The notes beneath the pieces were generated by a model that did not search any database, was not told where the DNA came from, and saw nothing but the letters and a program-made list of their open reading frames with translations. This document shows, in pieces, positions 35,428 to 45,787 of a stretch of DNA of 64,000 nt; the first letter of the stretch is position 1, and the number at the start of each line of letters is the position of its first letter. The translations under genes were made by a program, and so were the position numbers. This DNA is from Candidula unifasciata (lineage: Eukaryota > Mollusca > Gastropoda > Stylommatophora > Geomitridae): positions 432,877 through 496,876 of the forward strand of contig CAJHNH020005990.1 in NCBI GenBank assembly GCA_905116865.2, written 5' to 3'.

Positions 35428-35739
35428 TGGATTTTTCATGTGATTTTCACTAGTACAGAAATGCAGCAATTATGAGGTGACCTGTCTGTGGTGAAGCTAA
35501 ACTTTTACTACAGCTAATACTACTTCAACATAGGAAAGAACAAAAAGTAACAAATACTTAGATTAAGAGTAAGCTGAAGTAACACACAGAGATTAAACTA
35601 GTCAAGACTGTGTCCTCTTTATTTCTAAGACTCCATCCACCCTTTGACATTTAACCTTTTGCCTCAAAAACGCTTTAAAAGGGCAGAAACTGCAGGAATT
35701 CCCAAAAATCATCATCTGTAGCAGGTACTTTGCAGAATG

Positions 35740-36020
35740 TCGCTATCTCATCATGGTCTGCCTGAAAGAAACTCAGTCTCTTGCCAGCTCTCCCACCTCA
35801 TACACTTTGATACTGAAGGAATTACTTTTATGCTGTGTCCATTTTGTGTTGGTCGGCCTCTGCTTCTCCTTCCTGGTACCATGGCTTCTTTCTGCATTAT
35901 TATTTTCTAATCTGCCATGGTGCTTGGTATGACCAAAATATTTTAGCTTCCAAGACAAGATGCTGTTTATAAGCCTTTCTTCCTTGATGTTCAGATCTTG
36001 CCAACAACAAAACAATTCAA
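35740..36020 (-). mobile_element. LINE C-terminal fragment
   Basis: The minus strand encodes LNIKEERLINSILSWKLKYF, then GHTKHHGRLEN, a common LINE C-terminal order (xxGHxxR). Related minus-strand sequence lies at 43840-43965. Confidence 0.5.
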
Positions 36021-36471
36021 GTCACATTCTTTACATTCCACCCCCCCCCCCCCCTTTTTTTTTTTTTTTTCTAACAATACTCCGCTAGTTGTCATCGCTT
36101 CATTATACTTCATAGTGATAGTCAATAGTGTTGTACAATAAATAATTTCGGCTTTATTCATCTACCTCTATAGAAACCCAACAATACTTGTAAATCTGTA
36201 TCTCATGTACGCTTATTAGCGCCCACCTAGTTCACGCAATGCAACTGTCACGACTGAGCATCACTAATCACTCAGTTACCCGTAAAACGGTAAACCAACC
36301 CGACCTACGCCTCTCACTCACCAGTCGCAGTTGAGTATATAGTATACCACCTGTTTCCCCACACACAATAGTAACAACAAACTAACAATACTTTCCTGGA
36401 ACTGTCTATGTTATTTATATACACAAGAACTGAATATTGTTGTGTTCTAATAACATATTAACTTATCTCAC

Positions 36472-36600
36472 CTATGTGACGTTTAGCAGAACAAATATCA
36501 ACAAGTTTTCCCTGTCTCTGCTACTCCCGTACAATTTCTTGTCATCCCAGGAAATGGCTGGGGAGGGAAAATATGCGCATGCGTGACGTTTGCATTGCTG
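36472..36600 (-). promoter_or_regulatory. Candidate promoter and non-coding first exon of the CLIP-170-like gene
   Basis: A palindromic TGCGCATGCG (36574-36583), resembling an NRF-1 site, is followed directly by TGACGT (36584-36589), a CRE half-type motif. A second TGACGT is at 36477-36482. On the minus strand a good donor (CATAG|GTGAGA) ends at 36472, which could close a short 5' UTR exon that splices to the acceptor at 29709-29710. No TATA box is evident. The motifs are seen; the promoter role and the link to the CLIP gene are inferred. Confidence 0.3.
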
Positions 36601-36619
36601 TACCCGAGTTCTGTCCCTT

Positions 36620-36670
36620 GTCATTAATCAGAGTTTACAGCTGGTGAACGCGAAGAAGCAGAAGATTCAT
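36620..36670 (-). repeat. Dispersed repeat family C, 5' edge only
   Basis: AGAGTTTACAGCTGGTGAAC then GCGAAGAAGCAGAAG is the reverse complement of the family C start. It lies just upstream of the candidate CLIP promoter. Confidence 0.5.
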
Positions 36671-37014
36671 TTATGTCGTAGTTCAGGGTTATTCAAATGG
36701 CGACCAGAGAGTCAAATATACACCGCGAAAGCCTAGAAAGTAGCTCGCGGATCATTGTCTGTTGAACTGACAAATTATCTTTCTACGCTGAGACTCGGGT
36801 GTCTGCCCCGTGTCAATCCCAATTTTCAACAGGCTGGCTTCTACGTAAACTCAGTTGAACGAGAATTCCACTTGTACAAATCCCGGATAAAGTCTAATAA
36901 ATAGGGATGCGGATTCCCCCCCCCCAACCCCCCCCCTCAAAACTGGCTTTGTTTATAGGTGGACTTAGCGTGACTCTAGCACCATATGGTCGGGGCGTCA
37001 CTGTCATGAAAAGT

Positions 37015-38925
37015 CCTTTACTTGCTTATGCTTACCTCCCGTTCAAGGACACATGGGCAAATGCGGCCACTTTTGCTTTTGACGTCTATAATGGGTTCCA
37101 AACAGACAGGAAACTATGGCGGTAGCCTTGGATCTCGAGGATGCTTACAAAAGAGTAAGTTACGACATCCTAATGACTGCACTGAAGGAAAAGGAGGTCA
37201 GTCCATGGCGAATTGGATTGCAGCTGTCCTGTATTCACGTCAGGTTGCTCTCCGACTGGGCTATTGGACCTCAGAAGCAAGCACTTTGGCCACAGGACTG
37301 GCACAGGGATCCGCCATCTCGCCTGTGCTCTTTAATGTGTATACGAGCAAGATTGCAAGCCTAGAAGCACCAGGAGTTGGAAGGATACTGACTTTTGCGG
37401 ATGATATACTTGCATATAGGCAGGGGGAAGAGAAGGAACAAACAGCTCGGGAGCTACAAGCGACAGTAGACAAAGTGACTGAGTGGTGTACAGAAATGAG
37501 GGCTGTCGTCCACTCGGAAAAGGCGTCTGTTTTGTGGTGTTCTCTGGACAACAGAATCGTTAAAACTAATGTCCCAAGTCTCACGATGGATGGTAGAGAC
37601 GTCAACAGAGAGAGCAAACTGAAGTATCTGGGAATTACATTTGACAGGAGCCTGTCCTTTAAGGACCATGCGGAGAGTGTTGTGATAAGATGCCAAAAAG
37701 GACATAGTGCACTTATGACTATGGCTGCAATTGACATAGAGCAGAGAATGCTTTTCACACTATATCAGCACCTGATCCTGTCAGTGGTTGATTATAGCAC
37801 GGGACTGCTTACCGTCTCAAAGAGTCAGATGGATAAACTAAAACGAATACAGAACACAGCAATGCGGGTCATTCTGTGCTTTATATCCTTGTTTTGCCGA
37901 CTGTTGCAGGTAGGCACAAGGTGCTGCAGGCGAAGGCATATCCCAGGGTAGCTGCAGACACAGACCACCCTTTGCACGAAGCTCTGGGTGCAGTTAAGGG
38001 TCATCGGTTGATAAGAGGGAAGTCATGGATGGCTCATTCAGAAGACACAATCAGACAGGTTTGCATCCTTGAGAACATTAGGCGAGGAGAGGAGTGGGTC
38101 AAAGTGCCACCTGAACAGACTTGTGAAGGGTCATAATCACACTGAGCCGGAAATGCAGAGACCGGCCAGCAGATGCCACAGAGGTGGACATTCAGCAATT
38201 AATTCCATACAGTGCTCGCTCAGAAGATTTGATCATTTACATAGACGATTCAGTGTCAAGAGGCAAAAGAAGTGTTAGGAGTTTCTTAGCAAAAGTTAAT
38301 GGTCGATGTTTGGTGCAGGAAAGCCTAGCATATGATACCACAACATCTAGCTTATGAATGGAGGCGGAGGCGGTCACTGCAGCTTTCCGCTGGTTAGAGA
38401 ACACGACACACGCACATACAAATACACACACACACACATTGTGCTTGTAACTGACTCAGAAAGCATGCTAAGGAAGATCAGGACATACATGCTTCGTACA
38501 GAGTAGCATGCCTCGCTGCGGAGGACACGGGTTAAGATTATTGTGTGGATTTTTTCACAGGGCATGCTGGTGTGTTGGGAAATGAACAGGCGGACAGACT
38601 GGCTGGCTCTGCACAACTTAGCGGAATACTGATGCATGATAAGGCAGACGTGGTTAGTGCTTGTGTGAGAGCGTGGACAGTTCGGAGGAGCAGATGGATC
38701 ACCACAGTCGGATGAGATTGATGCAGGGGGCAGGAGGTGGGGGGGGGGGGGGGGGGGTTGACAAGAGATTCTGGCAGATGCCCGAGGCTCAGAGGAAAGG
38801 TAAGACGGACGTTCTATCAAAATTCTGCTGGCCCCATTAGTATCAGAACTCTTCGCTGGATGCTGAAGATGGGGACAGAGCGCTTATGGGAATGCCCCGA
38901 GTGTTGTGATGTCGGTTCTTGAATA
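37015..38925 (+). mobile_element. Decayed LINE with reverse transcriptase and RNase H (I/Nimb-like)
   Basis: The element keeps ALDLEDAYKRVSYDIL near 37118, GLAQGSAISPVLFNVYTSKI near 37300, FADDILAY near 37395 and KYLGITFDRSLSFKDHA. The frame changes near 37190, and further frameshifts or stops follow. An RNase H domain comes next, with YIDDSVSRG (38240s), MEAEAV (38358), a TDSES motif (38450s) and GHAGVLGNEQADRLAG (38560s). A tail with ERLWECPECC ends near 38910. RT plus RNase H in one ORF is typical of the I/Nimb group, common in molluscs. The 5' part, with endonuclease, is absent. A poly-G run (38741-38758) interrupts the tail. Confidence 0.82.
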
Positions 38926-39038
38926 AATTCAAATCCCGTACACGAGTGGAGGTGTTTGCGACATCCATGTGAATCGTTGTTACAACTAGAGTTTAGGCTG
39001 TAAGTAACATTTTCTAACCAGCAACCAGCTGCTATAAT

Positions 39039-39113
<75 letters not shown>

Positions 39114-39170
39114 GAGAGGGAAGAGAGAGAGAGTAAGGGAGAGAGAGTGAGGGAGAGAGACGAGCGATCT
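39039..39170 (+). repeat. (GA)n microsatellite
   Basis: A long GA run with a few interruptions. The CT runs in the following array are its reverse complement, so the two can pair. Confidence 0.95.
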
Positions 39171-39230
39171 GGGATAATATCCTATTCTCTCGCCTTTAAA
39201 CACCGTTTAAAAACTCTAAAACGCCCTTTG

Positions 39231-39395
39231 CAATAATACATAGTCCAGTTTCGTCTTTAAACACCTTTTTAAAACTTAAAATCGCCCGTTACAATAGTCA
39301 AGTTTAAAATTGTTATTCTCTTCTAATGTGTAGTATAAACAAGATCGTTTTACGTGCTTGACCCCCATCCCCTTCTCTCTCTCTTTCTCTCTCTC

Positions 39396-39453
<58 letters not shown>

Positions 39454-39734
39454 TATTAGTATTATTAGGAGTACTGTACATTAACAAGAAAATACAAGAA
39501 ATATACAAGAGAAACTTGGAGGTTGTTACCGTAATATATTTTACATGTATTGACTAATAACAAACTAGATAATTGCAATAATACATAGTCCAGTTTCGTC
39601 TTTAAACACCTTTTTAAAACTTAAAATCGCCCGTTACAATAGTCAAGTTAAAAATTGTTATTCTCTTCTAATGTGTAGTATAAACAAGATCGTTTTACGT
39701 GCTTGACCCCCATCCCCTTCTCTCTCTCTTTCTC

Positions 39735-39790
<56 letters not shown>

Positions 39791-40074
39791 TATTAGTATT
39801 ATTAGGAGTACTGTACATTAACAAGAAAATACAAGAAATATACAAGAGAAACTTGGAGGTTGTTACCGTAATATATTTTACATGTATTGACTAATAACAA
39901 ACTAGATAATTTCAATAATACATAGTCCAGTTTCGTCTTTAAACACCTTTTTAAAACTTAAAATCGCCCGTTACAATAGTCAAGTTTAAAATTGTTATTC
40001 TCTTCTAATGTGTAGTATAAACAAGATCGTTTTACGTGCTTGACCCCCATCCCCTTCTCTCTCTCTTTCTCTCT

Positions 40075-40124
<50 letters not shown>

Positions 40125-40410
40125 TATTAGTATTATTAGGAGTACTGTACATTAACAAGAAAATACAAGAAATATACAAGAGAAACTTGGAGGTTGTTAC
40201 CGTAATATATTTTACATGTATTGACTAATAACAAACTAGATAATTGCAATAATACATAGTCCAGTTTCGTCTTTAAACACCTTTTTAAAACTTAAAATCG
40301 CCCGTTACAATAGTCAAGTTAAAAATTGTTATTCTCTTCTAATGTGTAGTATAAACAAGATCGTTTTACGTGCTTGACCCCCATCCCCTTCTCTCTCTCT
40401 TTCTCTCTCT

Positions 40411-40446
<36 letters not shown>

Positions 40447-40730
40447 TATTAGTATTATTAGGAGTACTGTACATTAACAAGAAAATACAAGAAATATACA
40501 AGAGAAACTTGGAGGTTGTTACCGTAATATATTTTACATGTATTGACTAATAACAAACTAGATAATTTCAATAATACATAGTCCAGTTTCGTCTTTAAAC
40601 ACCTTTTTAAAACTTAAAATCGCCCGTTACAATAGTCAAGTTTAAAATTGTTATTCTCTTCTAATGTGTAGTATAAACAAGATCGTTTTACGTGCTTGAC
40701 CCCCATCCCCTTCTCTCTCTCTTTCTCTCT

Positions 40731-40778
<48 letters not shown>

Positions 40779-40899
40779 TATTAGTATTATTAGGAGTACT
40801 GTACATTAACAAGAAAATACAAGAAATATACAAGAGAAACTTGGAGGTTGTTACCGTAATATATTTTACATGTATTGACTAATAACAAACTAGATAATT
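39231..40899 (+). repeat. Five-copy tandem array, ~322-345-bp unit
   Basis: Units start at 39231, 39576, 39913, 40247 and 40569 (CAATAATACATAGTCCAG). Each holds a CT run and ends GACTAATAACAAACTAGATA. Lengths differ mainly in the CT run. Single-base variants alternate between neighbouring units. Confidence 0.95.
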
Positions 40900-40964
40900 A
40901 TGCGTTATCTTTTATGTAAATGCTTATAACAATCTACTTCCTTAATTTATCACAGACAGTCGTT

Positions 40965-41240
40965 AATTACGTTTCTCTCTCTGTCCAGGGTATTCATAAT
41001 AAAACTCATCTTCAAAGCCTCTAAACTCTTCTAAATTTTGCCCCCTTCCCCTCCTCCTTTTCATTTTCCAAGATTCACTGCCATACACCAGAGCATCCTT
41101 AATATACAGTACATACCTTTTGGTAGTTGCTGAATTGGAGGACTTTTCCAGAAAGTCTACAACCAAGACAAAATCAAAGCGTATTAACGATCTTAAACAG
41201 TTAAGTGACAGGAGGCTGTGGTAATTGGTTAACATTATCT
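40965..41240 (-). mobile_element. Decayed LINE fragment
   Basis: The minus strand reads YVLYIKDALVYGSESWKMKR and LEEFRGFEDEFYYEYPG. This resembles the ALYGSESW...RRLEAFEMWCYRR stretch that follows the RT domain of many LINEs. It lies directly after the ~335-bp tandem array. Confidence 0.5.
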
Positions 41241-42037
41241 GGTCAGAGGTTTAGCCTGAAGTTTGGACATTTCCTGGCCAAAGCAACAACCTTTGACCTG
41301 TGAACTTTGATCGCTCTCAGCAGACGTTATCTGCTATCAGACATAGAAGGACAGGTCTGTATCCGACAGCCGGAGACTTTCTTGACAACTTGGGCGTGAT
41401 TTTGGTTACTGAATTACTTATCTCTACGTTCATATAATTTTGTTATAGCCTGTAGGCCTATGTTAAAGAGAAACGATGTTTTCTTTAAGCTAAAGACTGA
41501 TTATCGTTGGGAATCTTCGAAATGAGCTGACGGCTTCTTACTGTTACTTGTTACTCAACTGAGACTTACTGACTATAAATTATAATAGTTCAAAAGTCAA
41601 AAGAAGTTTTGGGACTAAAACTAAAATATGTTAATCTTAATTTATGTTGTGGATAATTTTTAATGAAAGTTTCATCTTTAAAGACTAATTATAATAGACG
41701 TTATTATTTGTGTAATAATTTCTCTATTCGTAGTAGAAGATAGGAGAGGAGACTCGACTAATTTCAGACATTGTGTTTTGGCACGACACAACGACTCCCG
41801 TGTCACGTAACGGTTGGATCCAGAGTTCAGGTAGATATATCAAACGATAAGGAGATATCTCAGGTATGCTAGCAGAGGTCACGGCATAACGCAGCTAAAC
41901 ACAACTAGATACCTTTCACTGGCTACCTTATGTAATTTAATGTAATATAACAAAAAAAAAAAAACCTTTATCTGCAAATTCCAACCTAATTTATAACCCT
42001 TTGCTATAAATTGAACTACTGTCCAGAGGAAGGTTAA
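41241..42037. other. No gene recognised
   Basis: AT-rich DNA between a LINE relic and FB-3, with an A run at 41953-41964. No ORF or repeat of note. Confidence 0.5.
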
Positions 42038-42045
42038 GAGATAAG

Positions 42046-42790
42046 GGCTCTCCTCCGAACTTCTACCCCGTCATTATGACGGCCAAACATATATCCTAAC
42101 AGGGCCTCAGTCCTATGAAAAATGCAGACTTCTCGGACTTCCTGCCGAGTGGCAAAACTAGGATCGGCTCCATATAACGAAACAAATGCTCTAACAGGGT
42201 CTCAGCGATATGTTAATTGCGGACCTGTTTCTGTGACTATGCTTTACCGCCGACCGTATCCCCACGCTGCGCAAAGAGGATGAGGGCTAAACTAGATGGC
42301 TGGGACTCACGAGCAGCAGCTACAGCATCTCCTGCAACTTCCTCCAATTTATTTGCTGATGAGTCCCAGGCATCTAGTTTGGCCCCCATCTGCCCCGCAA
42401 GTAGTGGCGCGGGGGATACTGTCGGCGGTGAGCGTAACCGCGTTGTGCTCATGCCGAAAAGATTGAGGACAACAATGACACTAATCTGTGTCGGAGCATG
42501 TGGTCTCCCCGCCATGTCGCTTTTATCGTCTAATGTTGTGTGTCTCGAAATTGTCAATGGTCGCTAGTATCGACTGCTAGTATTGTATGCAGAAACGCTT
42601 GAAAGTGTCAGCGGTCGCTATTATCGTCTGCTACTATTGTCTGCAGTGTTGCGTCTCTTGAAATTGTCAGGTAATCCTAGTTTTGCCGTGATTTGTTCCT
42701 CGCCAGAAGTCTGCATATAATAAGACTGAGGCCCTGTTAGGATATTTGTTTAGCCGCCTTAATGCTGGGGTAGAAGTTTGGAGGAGAGTT
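42046..42790. mobile_element. Fold-back element FB-3, upstream of the MIF gene
   Basis: The ends are GGCTCTCCTCCGAACTTCT and AGAAGTTTGGAGGAGAGTT. The flanks are identical 8-bp repeats GAGATAAG (42038-42045 and 42791-42798). Internal inverted pairs include TATCCTAACAGGGCCTCAG and CTGAGGCCCTGTTAGGATA. Its length of 745 bp equals FB-4. It ends about 170 bp before the MIF start codon. Confidence 0.8.
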
Positions 42791-42963
42791 GAGATAAGTA
42801 CCTGGATGGCCTGACCAGATGGATGGTGAAAGACAAAAACATTAAACTGATCTATGATTTTGGTGATTCTGTGACTTTCAAAAACACACATATATGTTAC
42901 TCTTGTTGTAACTGTTGATTTCCATCCTCAGTATTCAGCCTCTCTCTAAACACATAAAACAAG

Positions 42964-43071
42964 ATGCCGTTGGTATATTTGTTCACAAACCTGAAGGAAT
43001 CTGCTCTTAAAGAAGGAATTGAGGACAGAATAGCTCAAACTATTGCAGAAACCCTAGGAAAACCACTTGAA
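42964..43071 (+). CDS. MIF: MIF/DDT-family protein, exon 1
   Basis: The exon starts at ATG 42964 and encodes 36 residues beginning MPLVYLFTNL and ending ETLGKPLE, with donor GAA|GTAAGA. Proteins of the MIF/D-dopachrome tautomerase family lose Met and use the exposed Pro as catalytic base; Pro1 is present. Counting Pro as 1, Lys32 falls in GKP, at the place of the MIF active-site lysine. The 108 coding bases and phase 0 match the conserved first-exon junction of animal MIF genes. A fold-back element ends about 170 bp upstream, so the promoter may lie in or next to it. Confidence 0.9.
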
Positions 43072-43279
43072 GTAAGACTACTATGTTTAATGGTATTTGT
43101 CTTGCAAATGTATGTGTGTGGGTGGGTGTGTGTGGAGTATCGAGAACTATTTATGGTAGTAAATGCGTGTGTTGGGGGACCATCATGCACTTACTTGTCA
43201 TCACTAGCTTGTTCTTTACAGAATGTCGTTATAACATACAAGCCTTTCTTCCTCTAGCCAGTTCTCATTGGCCCCATTT

Positions 43280-43670
43280 TCGAGAAACTGTGTATGTATG
43301 CATGTATGTGTGAATGTATGTATGCATGTATGTGGGTGTATGTATTCATGTAAGTGTAAATGTGTGGTTGTGGGCATATGTTGGTGTCTGTACATCTGAT
43401 TGTATATGTGTGGATGCATGTATAGGTGTGTATGTATGGAATGTGTGTGTGTGTGTGCATGTATATCCATAAATATATGTGTGTGTGTTTTCTGTTTGTG
43501 CATTTATGTTTATGTATTGTGTATGTATTTTATATTTGTATATGTATGTAGATGTGTGTGTGTATGTATCACGTATGTCTGTAAATGAGTTCACATGTAT
43601 TAGAAAGTAGGAGTATGTATACGTGTGTGTGAGTATGTACGATTGTGAACACATGATATGTGTATGCATT
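43280..43670 (+). repeat. TG/TATG-rich microsatellite in MIF intron 1
   Basis: Irregular TGTATG, TGTG and CATG units. Apparent Thr/His-rich minus-strand frames are artefacts. Confidence 0.9.
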
Positions 43671-43839
43671 ATTCTATAATTTATATTTCTTTTTTATATC
43701 CATAACATGCATTATTGATAACAGGTATTGGTACTCTGAAAAGTGAGTACTTAGAAGGGCCGAATGTCAGACAGGCCTGCGTGCCCAGTTTGTAACCCTT
43801 TGAAAATAAAGTTAGTTCATTCGTTTGTTTGTTCGAAAC

Positions 43840-43965
43840 TACACCTTCCATAGTTCTCTCGAGGTCACCATGAGGTTTAACATGGCCACAATACCTCAGC
43901 TTTCAGGAAAGAATGCTGTTTATGAGCCAGTTCTCCTTCATGTTTAGACTATAAAGGATGTCTGT
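43840..43965 (-). mobile_element. Short LINE C-terminal fragment in MIF intron 1
   Basis: The minus strand gives LNMKENWLINSILS, then LRYCGHVKPHGDLERTMEG. This is the same order as the fragment at 35740-36020. Confidence 0.5.
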
Positions 43966-44222
43966 GTTTTTCTTTTTCTTGGTCCCTGGCAGTCAGTAAT
44001 TTCAGTTATTAAAGAAAAATTTATCAAGGTTTTTGAGCACAAATGTTACAGACAATCTTAAAATATTGTGTATCAAGAGTACAAATACTGACATTCTGCA
44101 GTATGTGAACATCAAGGACACTTGACTCAGGGATATAACACTATTTCCAGGAAACAGAAGAACTTAGGCTTCAGTATGTGGCCACATCTAGCTGATCTAG
44201 CAGCAAACAAGCTCTGGGGAAC

Positions 44223-45287
44223 TTAACTCTTTCAGTCCCAGGGGGTTTAGCATCAAAGACCCAAGGGGTTGTAATGCACTTTTTGAATTTCACAAGTGTA
44301 ACAACACATTAAAACAGACCATACTAATTTAATTGCAGCACAAAATACACATATTATACATCAAAATAACCAGGGACTGTTAGGGGGAAAAAAAATTAGC
44401 TGCTACAACAAATAATTGCGTTAGTAATTAAATATTAGTAAATAAACTTACTGTATGTTTACAGAAATTAGTAAAATGAAGTATTGATTTTTCCACTTAA
44501 CCGCCATGGCACTCAAGGAAAACTTGTTGAAATATATCCAAAATGAATCACAATTGAACTTGAACCACTTAGTAATGTATAAGTAAAATATAAACTTTAT
44601 GTATACATTAGATTTTGTTCAAGAGAATCTTTTGAAGCATCATAACAGAGCACCATTATTTGGTAAAGAAAACTGACTTCCCAAAACATTTAGTATCTTC
44701 ACACAAAATGAAGTTTATGTAACACTCAGTGTGCCTGTAATTTTGTAGATATGTTTCTAAATAATAAAGGGAATAATACTAGAACTAACTGACACCTAAA
44801 ACAATTGCATTTTCACTAATATTTATTCTAATTGTGCAAGCTGACTTGTGTGAGGTACACATTAGAACTATCGCTCATCAAAGTTTGACTCTATGAGTGA
44901 CTGAAATAATTCAAATTCGCAATGTTATCTATCTAACTTCAAATAAATTTAATAAACACATGCCTTGTATAAATCTGAGGCTTCTAAAGTGGTATATCAT
45001 GTTGGCATGCATGTAGAATTTTGCTCGGTGGCCATATTGTCTTCAAACAAACACTTAGTAACTTAGTAAACAGTGCAAATATACTACATTTTCTGCTCTT
45101 AAACTACGTTTCCAAATTAGCACGCCTGATATCAGTCACAAAGAACTCGGAAGGAAGTTGAAATTAAGCGGTCCACGTTTTATTACCGGTCAGTGGTAAA
45201 TTAAAAACCCACACTTGTCGCGTCGATTGGGTCACTGGCTTGTAACCAATTAGCGCGTGATGCGTTTCCTGGGACTCAAAGAGTTAA
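44223..45287. mobile_element. piggyBac-like non-autonomous element in MIF intron 1
   Basis: The left end reads TTAACTCTTTCAGTCCCAGG and the reverse complement of the right end reads TTAACTCTTTGAGTCCCAGG. TTAA at both outer edges is the target duplication of piggyBac elements. The 1,065-bp interior is AT-rich with no ORF of note. Confidence 0.65.
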
Positions 45288-45429
45288 GAGACCTTGAATA
45301 ACTTCCTATTTTATGGCAAGGCATAAGAAACTTTTAAAAGCCTTCACAAAATATGAAGCTCCAAGTTATATAGTTTTAGAACCAAGTTACATATTTTCAT
45401 TTCTTATGTTATACATATGCAAGTAGAAA

Positions 45430-45785
45430 GACCTCTAAAGACATGGAACAAAAGTTAACTGTATTAAAAAACCAATGCCTGAGGAAATAAGAGATATGTC
45501 CGGGTAACCACTGGTATCAACAGTTAAAATACAGAGAAGGTGGCACTTTATTGAACACATTCTGAGAAGAGACGAACTGAGAATCACTTAACGTGCACTG
45601 ACATGGGAAATAAAGTGCTTGAAGAGACAAGGATGTACAAGAGAAGCCTGGAGATGAACATTGGTGAGAGAGGTTGGGCTACTGGACTGGGGCCTATCCA
45701 TGATATCGACGTGATCACCCAGACTAGAACAGAATGGAGAAATAGCCTGTGAGCCCTACAGTGGCATAACAAGACAAAGAATGAA
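45430..45785 (+). mobile_element. LINE 3' fragment inside MIF intron 1
   Basis: Broken frames read WHFIEHILRRDEL, RALTWEIKCLKRQGCTREAW and a tail ending with a GTGGCATAACAAGACAAAGA sequence. This is the C-terminus and 3' end of a LINE. The same 3' tail, inverted, is seen at 2623-2791, 4736-4870 and 60225-60345. A 37-bp minisatellite starts immediately after it. Confidence 0.6.
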
Positions 45786-45787
45786 TG

